Assembly (NCBI RefSeq): GCF_001651035.1
Contig: NZ_LXRG01000076.1
Coordinates: 78,905 to 142,904 of the forward strand
Source of the DNA: Halomonas sp. ALS9
GTDB taxonomy: Bacteria; Pseudomonadota; Gammaproteobacteria; Pseudomonadales; Halomonadaceae
Reading direction: 5' to 3'
Length of the DNA stretch: 64,000 bases
Of the stretch, positions 8,264-18,310 are shown in pieces. The position numbers and the translations under genes were made by a program. The notes under the pieces are model-generated. The model saw nothing but the letters and a program-made list of their open reading frames with translations. It made no database searches and had not been told where the DNA came from. Position 1 is the stretch's first letter, and each line of letters starts with the position of its first letter.

Positions 8264-11200
8264 CTGAGCCCCGCCTTGCCGTTAACCAATTGCATAGCGC
8301 CTCGAAGGGCATGGGGCGAGCGAACAGGTAGCCCTGAAAAATATCGCACTTCAAGGCCACCAACTGTTGGTGCTGTTGTGACGTCTCTACTCCCTCGGCT
8401 ACCACCATCAGCTCTAGATGGTGCGCAAGGGCAACTATGCCTTGCACGATGGCGGCATCCTTGCTGTTGTTGGCAATATTGTTGATAAAGCTGCGGTCAA
8501 TTTTTACCTTATCAACGGGTAAGTGGCGCAAGTAGCTCAGGCTTGAAAAACCAGTACCGAAATCATCAATCGCAACACTGATCCCCATCTCGCGCAGCGC
8601 ATGCAGCCTAGCAATCGCAGCGTCGGTATCGTTCATCAATATGCCTTCGGTTAACTCAAGTTCTAGCGACGTTGCGCTGAGCCCAGTGGCTGCAAGCGTG
8701 GTGCTGAGCGAGCTTAAAAAACTTGGCCGGTGAAACTGCATCGGCGAAAGGTTGACCGAAATACGGCAGTGGCTGGGAAGCTGCGGCTGAAGAATGAGAA
8801 AATCCCGTGCGGCGCGCTCAATCACCCATTGGCTTAAGGCGATAATTTGCCCTGTCTCTTCTGCAATGGGTATAAATAGATCTGGTGAGATCGCGCCTTT
8901 GACCGGATGATTCCAACGTACCAGTGCTTCAAAGCCCTGAACGTTTCCATCGATTGCTAACAATGGTTGGTAATGCAGCTCAAACTGTTCATTTAGAATG
9001 GCTTCCTGCAAATCGTTTCTTAGCGTCACTCGTTGCGTGAGCTTTTGATTAATATCCTGAGTGAAGGTTTGCAAGGCGTTGCGACCTTGCTGCTTGGCCT
9101 TATACATCGCCATATCAGCTTGCTGGAGTAACTCTTCAGGTTGCGTCAGATGTTTGTCATTAAGCGCAATACCAATGCTCGCCGAAAGGTAGAGTTCGTG
9201 GCGCTCAATGCGGTAAGGCAGAGCAAGCGCTTCGAGCAGGCGCTCGGCAATTTCTTCTGCTTGCTGGGGGCTTTCAAGATCCGGTAATAGCAATACAAAC
9301 TCATCGCCCCCGAAACGACACAGGGTATCGGAAGGCCTGATGGCTTGCTCAAGCCGCCTGGCAACGTTGATAAGCACTTGGTCGCCAATGCCATGCCCGA
9401 GCGTATCGTTGATCGGTTTAAATTCATCCAGGTCAATAAACAGTACCGCTAGCTGCTGCTTATGACGCCGTGCAAGTTCGACGTCATGGCGCAAATGATC
9501 TTCAAAAAGAGCGCGGTTGCCAAGGCCTGTTAGCACATCGTGGGTAGCATGAAAAGCGAGTGCGTTCTCATGATCCCGGCGCTCAGAGATATCGTTTATG
9601 CTGCCGACAAAGTGCGTTACTTGGCCTTCAGGACTTCGCACTGGAGAGAGAAATAAGTTGTTCCAGAATGCTTGACCGTTTTTACGATAGTTGCGGAGGG
9701 TCATGGTGATATCGTGTTGCTGCTCAAGCGCATGCTGTATATCAGCAATTTGCTGTGGGTCGGTATCTGGGCCCTGTAAAAAACGCCAGCTGCGACCTTG
9801 TGCTTCTTCAAGCGTATAGCCTGTCATGTTCACAAAGGCAGAGTTTACATAAAGAATGGGGTAATCCGTTTGCTGAGCCTCACAAATTAAAATGCCGTTG
9901 CTACTGGCTTCCAAACTGCGTTGATAGATACGTAGCTGAGACTCCTTTTGGCGCAGCGCAGTCATCTCTTTGGCAATTCCGTAAACGCCTACGACTTGAT
10001 CCATTACCACGGTCGGTAAAAACGACACATCTAACTGGCGTGCGTTGCCCTGTTGGTTGATGACCTCTAAGTCAAAGCGCTGGGCAATACCCAGTAATGC
10101 TTGTTGGAAGGCGGCATCCACGATGGGGTGATGTTCAGGGGCGACAAAGTCTTTCCAATGACGACCAAGAATCTGTGTTTCGTTAGTTTCAAGAAGGGTG
10201 AGCATGGATCGATTGACGCTTAAATGATAACCGCTCAAATCTAGCGAAAACACCGCATCAGGGTTTTGTGTAAACAGCGAGCGAAACCGTTGTTCGCTAT
10301 CCTGCAGGGTCTTTTTTGCTTTCGAAAGTTCACGCGTGCGTTGAGCACGGGCAGATATCAAGGCAAAGCTGAAAACCAGCTGGTAAGTGAGCAGCAGCCC
10401 TGAAAGCCCCACCCCAGCGGCTATAAAGTGAGCTAGTTTTATGGGCGGGTTGGGGAGTTCCGAGAGAGCCAAATTGATGATCGTTCCTCCCGGTAGCACC
10501 ATCGTATGCTCAGCGAGCATTGGCGGCTGTGGCCCGAGGAAAGAGGCTTGTAATAGGCCATTCCCTTCATGAATGAGGGAGCCGTTGGAATGGGTTATAT
10601 GCAGCGAATAAGTGCTATTAACCACACTGATTTCCCGCTTGATAAGTAGCGCTAAGTCGATGGCAGCCACGAGCTGATAGGGCTGCTCTGGCTGCTTGAC
10701 AGAGAGCAGCGCTAGCGTAGGGCGTTCATAGTCGGGAAACGACCACTGGATGACATTTCGCTGCTGATTAAGCCAAGTCAATGTTGCTAATGTGCTCAAC
10801 TGCTCATCAAGCCAAAGTAGAGCACTGTCATGGCGAGAACGGCGCCATAGGTCATTGGCCGTAGGATTAAAGTACGCAATGGCTAATATGCTTGGATAAT
10901 CTGTCCAGTAGCGCTCAACCTCCCGGTTTCGCGATGTGGGGTCGGCAAAGACCTGGCGCCACCGTTCTGTTAAGCGCTCTAGTACGATTGCCCGCGACGT
11001 CAGCATTTGATCAATATTGACCGCAATACCTTCCAGGTTTTGCTGTGCGTTTCGATGCATGTCTTCATGCTGGTTCCAGCTGACTAAAAACCAGCCTCCC
11101 ATGCTCAGGCTAACCCCAAGGATTCCTGCCAATACAGCGGCACTGCTTAAGGATGTTTTCAAGTGAGGAACATGCAGGCTCACCATCATCATGGCAATGC

Positions 11201-11732
11201 CAAATAAAAAGCCGATCAGGCCGGGGATCAATGCGCTGGCGCGGGGTAACCAGGCGGGCACGGGCCACCCATGATGGGCCGCTAAAGTAATACAGCCAAC
11301 CATCCATAAAAATAGCCCACCGAGTTGCCAAATACGGCGCTGCCAACGTCCTTGAGGGCCTACCCAGAGACAAAATGCAGCCATAAGTAATATCGGGGCG
11401 GCTTGACTAGGCAGGCGTTGATGACCACTCAGCAAGGAGGCTGCGTTATATGAAGGGTCTAGGGCATTGTGTACCAATGTATAGCAGGCAACCGCGGCGA
11501 GTGCGATGGAGGTTGCTTTGCGAAAACGTTCAAAGCCAGCCATCACTGCGCTGAGGCCTAGACCACACAATAAAATCACCAGCGCGCTATCGGGTAGCAG
11601 AGCGAGCGATTGAGGCTGGTGAACGTCAGGAAAAAAGCCCAGCAAAAAGCCACCTGCACCAATCACAATGGTGGACACCAGCAGCATAAGTAAGCCCGCT
11701 TGAAGTGCAAGTTCGCGATTATTAACGTCCAT
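8241..11732 (-). CDS. Membrane PAS-PAS-GGDEF-EAL c-di-GMP protein
   Basis: This 1163-residue sensor can potentially make and degrade cyclic di-GMP. Residues 1-220 hold about six or seven hydrophobic segments, followed by a predicted extracytoplasmic region (about 220-430) and one more membrane segment near 435-460. Two PAS domains follow (about 480-600 and 605-720). The GGDEF domain has an intact RFGGDEF (about 807) with an RPSD inhibitory site just before it. The EAL domain has all expected signature segments: EALVRW (about 934), NLSP, ELTEG, DDFGTG, KIDRSF, EGVET, QGY. It therefore looks active as a phosphodiesterase and plausibly as a cyclase. The ATG at 11732 lacks a strong ribosome site. 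It is divergent from the CheB-CheR-GGDEF-EAL gene across a 526-base gap. Confidence 0.9.
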   Translation of the reverse strand: MDVNNRELALQAGLLMLLVSTIVIGAGGFLLGFFPDVHQPQSLALLPDSALVILLCGLGLSAVMAGFERFRKATSIALAAVACYTLVHNALDPSYNAASLLSGHQRLPSQAAPILLMAAFCLWVGPQGRWQRRIWQLGGLFLWMVGCITLAAHHGWPVPAWLPRASALIPGLIGFLFGIAMMMVSLHVPHLKTSLSSAAVLAGILGVSLSMGGWFLVSWNQHEDMHRNAQQNLEGIAVNIDQMLTSRAIVLERLTERWRQVFADPTSRNREVERYWTDYPSILAIAYFNPTANDLWRRSRHDSALLWLDEQLSTLATLTWLNQQRNVIQWSFPDYERPTLALLSVKQPEQPYQLVAAIDLALLIKREISVVNSTYSLHITHSNGSLIHEGNGLLQASFLGPQPPMLAEHTMVLPGGTIINLALSELPNPPIKLAHFIAAGVGLSGLLLTYQLVFSFALISARAQRTRELSKAKKTLQDSEQRFRSLFTQNPDAVFSLDLSGYHLSVNRSMLTLLETNETQILGRHWKDFVAPEHHPIVDAAFQQALLGIAQRFDLEVINQQGNARQLDVSFLPTVVMDQVVGVYGIAKEMTALRQKESQLRIYQRSLEASSNGILICEAQQTDYPILYVNSAFVNMTGYTLEEAQGRSWRFLQGPDTDPQQIADIQHALEQQHDITMTLRNYRKNGQAFWNNLFLSPVRSPEGQVTHFVGSINDISERRDHENALAFHATHDVLTGLGNRALFEDHLRHDVELARRHKQQLAVLFIDLDEFKPINDTLGHGIGDQVLINVARRLEQAIRPSDTLCRFGGDEFVLLLPDLESPQQAEEIAERLLEALALPYRIERHELYLSASIGIALNDKHLTQPEELLQQADMAMYKAKQQGRNALQTFTQDINQKLTQRVTLRNDLQEAILNEQFELHYQPLLAIDGNVQGFEALVRWNHPVKGAISPDLFIPIAEETGQIIALSQWVIERAARDFLILQPQLPSHCRISVNLSPMQFHRPSFLSSLSTTLAATGLSATSLELELTEGILMNDTDAAIARLHALREMGISVAIDDFGTGFSSLSYLRHLPVDKVKIDRSFINNIANNSKDAAIVQGIVALAHHLELMVVAEGVETSQQHQQLVALKCDIFQGYLFARPMPFEALCNWLTARRGSVTSAVQQ

Positions 11733-12258
11733 TAGCTATTATGTATGCATCCAGTGAAGGGTGTATTGACGCCTGTTTACATAAGGTACCTTTAGAAACC
11801 AATAGCTCACCAGGGGATATCATCAACGCAAAGAGGAAATACCCCTTCATTAGCGCCTATTAATTTATTAAGCCTATGTATTTAATATTTTTTTGTGTTT
11901 TGAGATTAAGTTGACAAGCCTTTTCTAGGCATAAAGGAGCATATGGTTTTTTGTAAAATATGCGCTTCAATCGTTATAAACGTCGACTATGCATCGTTCC
12001 TTATGGGTGATACGGCAGTTCAACCTTACCCGACACTGCCAGGATGCCATCATCTCATAGGTTAAATGTAGCAAAATTATTAATCAGAACTAGGCCATTA
12101 GTAGGTTCAGAGGCTTCAGGTAAAGGTGGGTAGTAGCCTAAGCCATTGCTGCATTATAAGGCAGGAGTTTATTGACCTATTTCACTCGCTTGAAAAGTCG
12201 CTTTGCCTGGCGAGGCGTGTAGACTGCTAGCGACTATACCGTTTAGTAAAGGACTGCT
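11733..12258. other. AT-rich divergent regulatory region
   Basis: These 526 bases separate two divergent c-di-GMP genes. The part 11850-12000 is clearly AT-rich. A TTGACA hexamer at 11911 has no convincing partner at 16-18 bases. An ORF of 40 codons (11943-12065) begins just after AAGGAG, but the three-base spacing is too short to be persuasive. No RNA gene or repeat was recognised. Promoters for both flanking genes must lie here. Confidence 0.5.
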
Positions 12259-15200
12259 ATGACCGCTGCTACTCCCCCTTTAGCTCCTCCTCTTGTGGTG
12301 GGTATCGGCGCTTCTGCTGGCGGATTAGAAGCCATTGCTAAGCTAATTAAACCGCTCGATCCTGATATGTCGCTGGCCTATGTCGTGTTGCAGCACGTAT
12401 CGCCAACCCATAAAAGCATGCTGGTGGATATCTTAAGTCGTGAGACCCGCCTTCGGGTGCGGCATTTTGAAGATAATCAAATCCCGGAAGCCGGGGTGAT
12501 TTACGTGGTGCCGGCTAATACCAGTGCCTTGATTGAAGACGGTATTTTTTATGCCACGCCCATTGAGCCGCATGTAGTACCTAAGCCCTGTATCAACGAT
12601 TTTTTTATCTCTTTGGCGGCGGATGCCCACGAGGCGGCGGTGGGGATCGTGCTATCCGGCACCGGCTATGATGGTACAGCTGGGCTGCGAGCCATTATGG
12701 CGGCTGGCGGTATCACCATGGTGCAAACGCCGGCCAGTGCTAAATACAGCGGCATGCCGCAGTCGGCGTTAAACGCCGGTGTGATTGACTATGTATTGGA
12801 TGCTGAGGCAATGGCGCCGCGCTTAGCCGAGCTTGTCCAGGTGCATGCAAGCCATGAAAGTAGCCAGGCAGCCGTGCCAGAGCGTTTACTGTCACTACTG
12901 AGAGAGCATCGCCAACTCGATTTTTCCGGTTACAAAAAAAACGCGCTGAGTAGGCGAATACGGCGTCGGCTGATAGCCACCAATATGGCTGACATGCAGC
13001 AGTATTTAGCGTTAGTGGAGTCAAGTCCGGCTGAGTTAGAGCTGTTGGGCCGTGATATTTTAATTTCGGTAACGGCGTTTGTGCGCGATAAGGCGGCATT
13101 TGATGCTCTGGACAGTGCTATTAGCAGCCTGATTGAGGATGCTGAGCGTGAGCCGATCCGGATATGGGTAGCAGGCTGCGCGACCGGAGAAGAGGCTTAC
13201 TCCATTGCCCTGATGATTGCCGAGGCGAAGCGACGCCACGGCGATGCCAGTCGGGTCGTGCAGATATTCGCCACAGATATTGATGACGATGCCTTGGAAG
13301 TCGCCCGACGGGGAAACTATATTGGCGCTGCCTTGGAAGCACTGCCCCCTGAGTGGGTCGAACGCTATTTCATTGCGACAGAGCAGACCTTTGAAGTGAG
13401 CAAAGAATTGCGCGATATGGTGGTGTTTGCCAAACACAATTTGGTCGATGACCCACCGTTTTTACGTTTGAATCTGGTTTCTTGCCGTAATGTACTTATC
13501 TACTTTAATAACGAATTGCAGGCGCGTGTTCTCCAGCGCTTCCATTTTGGTTTAAGGGCTAAAGGGTTACTGTTTCTGGGCCGCTCGGAAAGCATCTCCC
13601 AAACCGAAAGCCTATTTACCCCGCTTAATCGGCGTGAGCGCCTTTTCAGTAAACAGGGTGAGAGCCGCGAAGTGGCTGTACGAACCACCCAAAGCGCTGG
13701 CGAGACGCCTCTGCAGCGTCGACGGGATCGTGATATGCAGCAGCTGTTAGATGCCTTGGTTGCCCATATGGAAGCGACGGTGGCAGTGTGTGATGCGCAA
13801 GGGAGCGTGCTGCATGCGGCGGGCGAAGTAGCCAAGTTTCTACCCTTTACTGCTAGTCGCAGCCAGGTGGGTATCGGTGATGTGATTAGCCCTGCTTTCC
13901 GTGGCGAGCTGATGGCGATGCTGCGTCAGTTTCAAACACAGCGAGAACCACAATTAGGGCGCCGTCGACGCTTTGAAGATCGCTGGTGGCGGCTCAGTGT
14001 GCGGGCGCTCGCAGAGGGCGATGACGACTATCGTGTGCTGGTGATGATCACCCCCCAACCGCTTGTTGAGCCTGCGTTTTCTAGCGATGGCTCGTTAGAA
14101 CGGCTGATGGAGCCACTGCCGCCTGGTCAAGGCAATAGCTTAGAAAATGAGCTGGTGGCTACCCGTGAGCATCTTCAAGCACTGATTGAAGAACTGGCCA
14201 CGGCTAACGAGGAGATGCAGTCGCTCAATGAAGAGGCCCAAGCATCTAATGAGGAGCTTCAAGCCACTAATGAAGAGATGGAGGCCGCCAACGAAGAGCT
14301 TCAGGCGACCAACGAAGAACTTATAAACCTTAATGAAGAGCTGAATATAAAATCCGGCGAGTTGACTAGGCTCAACGCAGAGTACACCTATCTCTATGAC
14401 GCGCTTGATTTCCCACTGCTGGTGTTTGATACCGACTTCTGTCTAAAGCGCTATAACGCACCCGCGGCGCGCTATTTTAATTTCCGACCTACCGCTCTTC
14501 AGCGTCATGTGGCGGGGTTAACGTTACCTACGGCGCTTAGCAACCTTGAAGAGCAGCTAGTCAGTGTCATGGCCAGTGGGATGCCTGAAGAGGACGTGGT
14601 CGAGGACAATGGAAGGTTGCTACAGCGCGTATTGACCCCCGGTGTTAGTCGTGAGGGCAATGTAGAGCTGCTGATTGTGACACTGATGGACATTACTGAC
14701 CTTAGCCACGTGCAGGCCAAGCTACGTCAATCTCAGGCGCAGTTGCATGCGTTGATGGAAAATAGCACGGTGATGATGGCGCTCAAGGATCTCAATGGTC
14801 GCTACACCTTTGCCAATCCCCAGTTTTTAAACACCTTCGATCTCTCTCAAGACGCGCTGGTGGGCCGTAACCCGTTTGAGGTATTTCCTGAACCCTACGC
14901 TAGCTCCGTATGGGCAAGCGATCTTGAGGCGCTGCGCTATCAGCGTATGGTAAAAGCGGAACACGTGCTCACTAGTTCAGCAGGAGGCGTGCGCATTTTT
15001 TCGTCGGTTCATCAGGTACTACGCGATGAACAAGGCCATCCCAATCTGATTCTGACCGAAGCCGAAGATATAACCGCTCGCAAACAGGCTGAGAGGGAAA
15101 TGCAGGTGGCCGCCAAAGTCTATGAGCAGGCGGGAGAGGCGATTGTTGTCATCAATGCCTTGGGCAATGTGCAGTCGGTTAATGCTGCCTTTACGCGGAT

Positions 15201-16821
15201 TACCGGGTTTACCACCCAGCAGGTGCTCAACACGCCTGCGCTCCCGCTGCTCTATAGTGACCAGGAGAATGGACAGGAATTAGAGCCGCCGGGCACCTGC
15301 CATATTGTCTGGGAACTGGTTCAACAGAATGGTTTTTGGCAGGGAGAGGTGTGGAACCATCGTCAAGATGGCACGCTATTTTCCCAGTGGCTAACGCTTA
15401 ACAGCATCGAGCCGGACAGCCATGAAGAGATGCTCTATGTAGCGGTATTTTCAGATATTACCCACATTAAAGAGTCACAGCAGCACGCAGAGTACCTCGC
15501 CACCCATGATGCCTTGACGGGGTTACCCAACCGCACACTGTTTCAAGATCGCCTTCAGGTGGCCATTGCCCACGCGCGGCGCAATAATCAAATCAGCGCG
15601 CTGATGTTTTTGGATCTGGATAACTTTAAAAGTATTAATGATACTTTGGGTCACGATGCGGGCGATGAGTTACTGATCCAAGTGGCTGGCAGGCTCCGTG
15701 AGCTAGTGAGGGAGTTGGACACCGTGGCTCGCCTTGGGGGCGATGAATTTACCATTATTATATCCGATACCACGATTGAAGGCGCCGAGCAGGTAGCCAA
15801 GCGAATTGTAGAGGCGCTGGCAAAGCCCTTTGATGTTCGTCGTCACTCGCTATTTGTGACCTCGAGTGTTGGCTTGGCCTTCTGCCCTGATGATGGCGAC
15901 GATGTGGCTGGCCTAACCAAAGCAGCGGATACCGCTATGTACCGTGCTAAAGAGAACGGTCGCGATCGGTTTGAGCTGTTCAAACCCGAGCTACAAGAGC
16001 GCTTGATGCGCGATGTGGCCATTGAGCACGCGCTGCGCGAAGGGATGGAGCAGGGCCGCTTAAGGCTAATGTATCAGCCTAAATTTACCAGCGCGTCTCC
16101 CCATAGCTTAGTCGGCGCCGAGGCGCTGCTGCGTTGGAGTGACCCCGTGCTGGGGGAGGTCAGTCCGGCTGATTTTATCCCCGTTGCCGAAGCCACTGGA
16201 TTGATTTTAGAGCTTGACCGGCATGTTGCGTTGTTGTTGATTACTCAATTAGCTCAGTGGCTGGCCGATGGGGTCTGCCCACCTCCGGTGGCGATGAATG
16301 TATCTGCCCGCAGTTTCCAGGAAGAGCGTTTCATCTCTCATTTGTTCGCTTGTTTGAAACAGTACCGGGTTGCCCATGAGTTGATTCAAGTGGAGATTAC
16401 CGAAAGCACCCTGGTCGATCGTTCAAGTGCGGCATTGGGCAATATTGAAAAACTGCGTGAAGCGGGGATTAAACTAGCGGTGGATGATTTCGGCACCGGC
16501 TACTCATCGCTCGCCTATTTAAAACGGCTGCCGTTGGCCGAGCTTAAGATAGACAAAAGCTTTGTAGACGGGCTTGACAGTGCAGACGAGAGCGACCAGG
16601 CGATTGCACTGGCGATTTTAGGAATGGCCAAAGCACTTAATATCCGCACCGTCGGAGAGGGCGTGGAAACCCACTCCCAGTTGAGTTGGTTGACCGCAAA
16701 CGGCTGTGATTACGTCCAAGGGTATTTGTTATCCCGACCACTACCACTGGCTGAGTTTACCGTGCTAGCCGCGGGCTATGCTCCCCCTTTTAGCAACGAT
16801 GATACGGGAAGGAACGCCTGA
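12259..16821 (+). CDS. CheB-CheR-PAS-GGDEF-EAL hybrid signalling protein
   Basis: This 1520-residue cytoplasmic protein fuses chemotaxis-type enzymes to c-di-GMP enzymes. The order is: CheB methylesterase (residues about 10-195; GIGASAGG serine, LQHVSPTH histidine, GTGYDGTAG aspartate); CheR methyltransferase (about 215-470; GCATGEEAYS SAM loop, SCRNVLIYF); a PAS-like segment; a coiled coil of NEE repeats (about 628-705); about three PAS domains (710-1075); GGDEF (RLGGDEF near 1159, with an RELD inhibitory site); and EAL (EALLRW near 1287, then MNVSARS, DDFGTGYSS, KIDKSF, EGVETH). All catalytic motifs appear intact. CheB lacks its usual receiver, as in other CheB/CheR fusions. Its stop is one base from the bacteriophytochrome start, so the two are probably made together. 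The phytochrome may supply the light input. Confidence 0.93.
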   Translation: MTAATPPLAPPLVVGIGASAGGLEAIAKLIKPLDPDMSLAYVVLQHVSPTHKSMLVDILSRETRLRVRHFEDNQIPEAGVIYVVPANTSALIEDGIFYATPIEPHVVPKPCINDFFISLAADAHEAAVGIVLSGTGYDGTAGLRAIMAAGGITMVQTPASAKYSGMPQSALNAGVIDYVLDAEAMAPRLAELVQVHASHESSQAAVPERLLSLLREHRQLDFSGYKKNALSRRIRRRLIATNMADMQQYLALVESSPAELELLGRDILISVTAFVRDKAAFDALDSAISSLIEDAEREPIRIWVAGCATGEEAYSIALMIAEAKRRHGDASRVVQIFATDIDDDALEVARRGNYIGAALEALPPEWVERYFIATEQTFEVSKELRDMVVFAKHNLVDDPPFLRLNLVSCRNVLIYFNNELQARVLQRFHFGLRAKGLLFLGRSESISQTESLFTPLNRRERLFSKQGESREVAVRTTQSAGETPLQRRRDRDMQQLLDALVAHMEATVAVCDAQGSVLHAAGEVAKFLPFTASRSQVGIGDVISPAFRGELMAMLRQFQTQREPQLGRRRRFEDRWWRLSVRALAEGDDDYRVLVMITPQPLVEPAFSSDGSLERLMEPLPPGQGNSLENELVATREHLQALIEELATANEEMQSLNEEAQASNEELQATNEEMEAANEELQATNEELINLNEELNIKSGELTRLNAEYTYLYDALDFPLLVFDTDFCLKRYNAPAARYFNFRPTALQRHVAGLTLPTALSNLEEQLVSVMASGMPEEDVVEDNGRLLQRVLTPGVSREGNVELLIVTLMDITDLSHVQAKLRQSQAQLHALMENSTVMMALKDLNGRYTFANPQFLNTFDLSQDALVGRNPFEVFPEPYASSVWASDLEALRYQRMVKAEHVLTSSAGGVRIFSSVHQVLRDEQGHPNLILTEAEDITARKQAEREMQVAAKVYEQAGEAIVVINALGNVQSVNAAFTRITGFTTQQVLNTPALPLLYSDQENGQELEPPGTCHIVWELVQQNGFWQGEVWNHRQDGTLFSQWLTLNSIEPDSHEEMLYVAVFSDITHIKESQQHAEYLATHDALTGLPNRTLFQDRLQVAIAHARRNNQISALMFLDLDNFKSINDTLGHDAGDELLIQVAGRLRELVRELDTVARLGGDEFTIIISDTTIEGAEQVAKRIVEALAKPFDVRRHSLFVTSSVGLAFCPDDGDDVAGLTKAADTAMYRAKENGRDRFELFKPELQERLMRDVAIEHALREGMEQGRLRLMYQPKFTSASPHSLVGAEALLRWSDPVLGEVSPADFIPVAEATGLILELDRHVALLLITQLAQWLADGVCPPPVAMNVSARSFQEERFISHLFACLKQYRVAHELIQVEITESTLVDRSSAALGNIEKLREAGIKLAVDDFGTGYSSLAYLKRLPLAELKIDKSFVDGLDSADESDQAIALAILGMAKALNIRTVGEGVETHSQLSWLTANGCDYVQGYLLSRPLPLAEFTVLAAGYAPPFSNDDTGRNA

Positions 16822-16822
16822 C

Positions 16823-18310
16823 ATGACGATGCAAAGCGGGTTTATTGAGCAGTGTGAGCAAGAGCAACTGCATCTTTCCGGTGCTATTCAGCCCCACGGC
16901 GTGCTCGTGGTGAGTGACCTTCAAGGCACTATCAGCCATGTGTCTGAAAATATCCTGCATTGGCTCGGTGTGGAGGCAGGGCTTGAATCGCTACTGGATC
17001 AACCGCTGCCCGCCTTTCTTGAGGAGGTGCATAGCCGGGCACCAACCCTTTCAGAAGGCGAGCGTTATACAGGCCAGAGCAATATCGGATCCCAAGAGTT
17101 CGATGTAGTAATAAGCCATAACGGTGAACAACTGATATTTGAGCTTTACCCGGTTGATGCTCATGCCGACCCCATGCCGAAGCAAGGAGAAGCTTATCCT
17201 GTGCCTGAAAATCGTCAGGGGCTTGAAGCACAGTGCCAGCAGCTGTTAGACACGCTATTGGCGTTGAGCGGTTTTGACCGTATCCACTACTACCGCTTTA
17301 TGCCTGAGGGCGACGGCGAAGTCACCGCGGAGGCGCGCCAGCCTGAGGTAGCGGGCAGCTATTTAGGCTTACGTTTTCCGGCCAGCGATATCCCCCAGAT
17401 AGCGCGCCAGCTGTATATGAAGAATCCATGGCGCTCTATTCCCAATAGCAGTGCTGAGCCTGTGGCGGTTGTGGGCCGCGAGCGGAACGCCATTCCCAAT
17501 CTTTCATGGGTTGATTTGCGCAGCGTATCGCCTGTTCATTTGGAATATATGGCCAATATGGGGGTCGGTGCAGCGATTTCTCTCCCCATTACTCAGGCGG
17601 GGACGCTTGATGCGCTGATTTCTTGCCACAGTGCGGTACCAAAGCAGTTAACGGTTAGCCAACTACAGGCCATGAGTGCGCTTTCAGAAGCCTTTAATCT
17701 ACGTCTGCGCGACTATAAAGCGCGTAGGCGGTTACAGGTGCTCGATGGCATGCAGCGCCAGTTTGACCAAGCTAAAGACGTGCTAATGCGCCACGGTGAG
17801 TTAGCGAGCGCCTGGCCCGAATTAAGCCACTGGTTAATGGATTCCTTTGCAGCGGATGGCGCCATCCTGCAGGTGGGTGGCGACACTTATCATGCTGGAG
17901 AGGGGCTGTCGGCGGCTGGAATTGAAGTCGTGGCGGAGGCGGCGCGGTTTGAAACGTCGTCGGTATGGATAAGCGATAGCTTGCGAAGCGACTGTCCCGA
18001 TATGCCGCTGAGTGAAATCGCCGGCGTTGCAGTGGTAAGTGATTTACCCCTTGATCAGTACCATAGCGTTAATCTTTACCTTTGTCGGCTTGAACACCTC
18101 TATGAAGTTACCTGGGGCGGTAACCCTGACAAACCCGTGGATTACCGGGACGGTAGCCGCGGGATCGCACCGCGGCGTTCGTTTGAAGCCTGGGTAGAGC
18201 AGCGGGTGGGCCACAGCCGCCCCTGGTCAGCGAATACTCGTATGTACCTGCTGAAACTGCGCGCGCTACTGCAACAGGCTAAGTCGTTTGCCCGGAAGAC
18301 GGATGAGTAA
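16823..18310 (+). CDS. bphP: Bacteriophytochrome photosensory core without output domain
   Basis: The red/far-red photoreceptor binds biliverdin. The 495-residue protein has PAS-GAF-PHY architecture. A Cys at residue 11 precedes HLSGAIQPHG, the position of the biliverdin thioether in bacteriophytochromes. The GAF domain has FPASDIPQIAR (about 186), and the PHY tongue shows WGGNP and PRRSFEAW (about 450). The chain stops about 45 residues after that motif: there is no histidine kinase, GGDEF or other output domain. The ATG at 16823 follows a GGGAAGGA ribosome site and is one base after the preceding stop. The downstream heme oxygenase overlaps its 3' end. Signal output by contact with the neighbouring CheB-CheR-GGDEF-EAL protein is my inference. 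Confidence 0.92.
   Translation: MTMQSGFIEQCEQEQLHLSGAIQPHGVLVVSDLQGTISHVSENILHWLGVEAGLESLLDQPLPAFLEEVHSRAPTLSEGERYTGQSNIGSQEFDVVISHNGEQLIFELYPVDAHADPMPKQGEAYPVPENRQGLEAQCQQLLDTLLALSGFDRIHYYRFMPEGDGEVTAEARQPEVAGSYLGLRFPASDIPQIARQLYMKNPWRSIPNSSAEPVAVVGRERNAIPNLSWVDLRSVSPVHLEYMANMGVGAAISLPITQAGTLDALISCHSAVPKQLTVSQLQAMSALSEAFNLRLRDYKARRRLQVLDGMQRQFDQAKDVLMRHGELASAWPELSHWLMDSFAADGAILQVGGDTYHAGEGLSAAGIEVVAEAARFETSSVWISDSLRSDCPDMPLSEIAGVAVVSDLPLDQYHSVNLYLCRLEHLYEVTWGGNPDKPVDYRDGSRGIAPRRSFEAWVEQRVGHSRPWSANTRMYLLKLRALLQQAKSFARKTDE

Noticed and set aside
11943..12065. 40-codon ORF after AAGGAG in the gap between the two c-di-GMP genes
   Set aside because: The spacing to the ATG is only three bases, the peptide has no recognisable feature, and AT-rich DNA gives such ORFs by chance.
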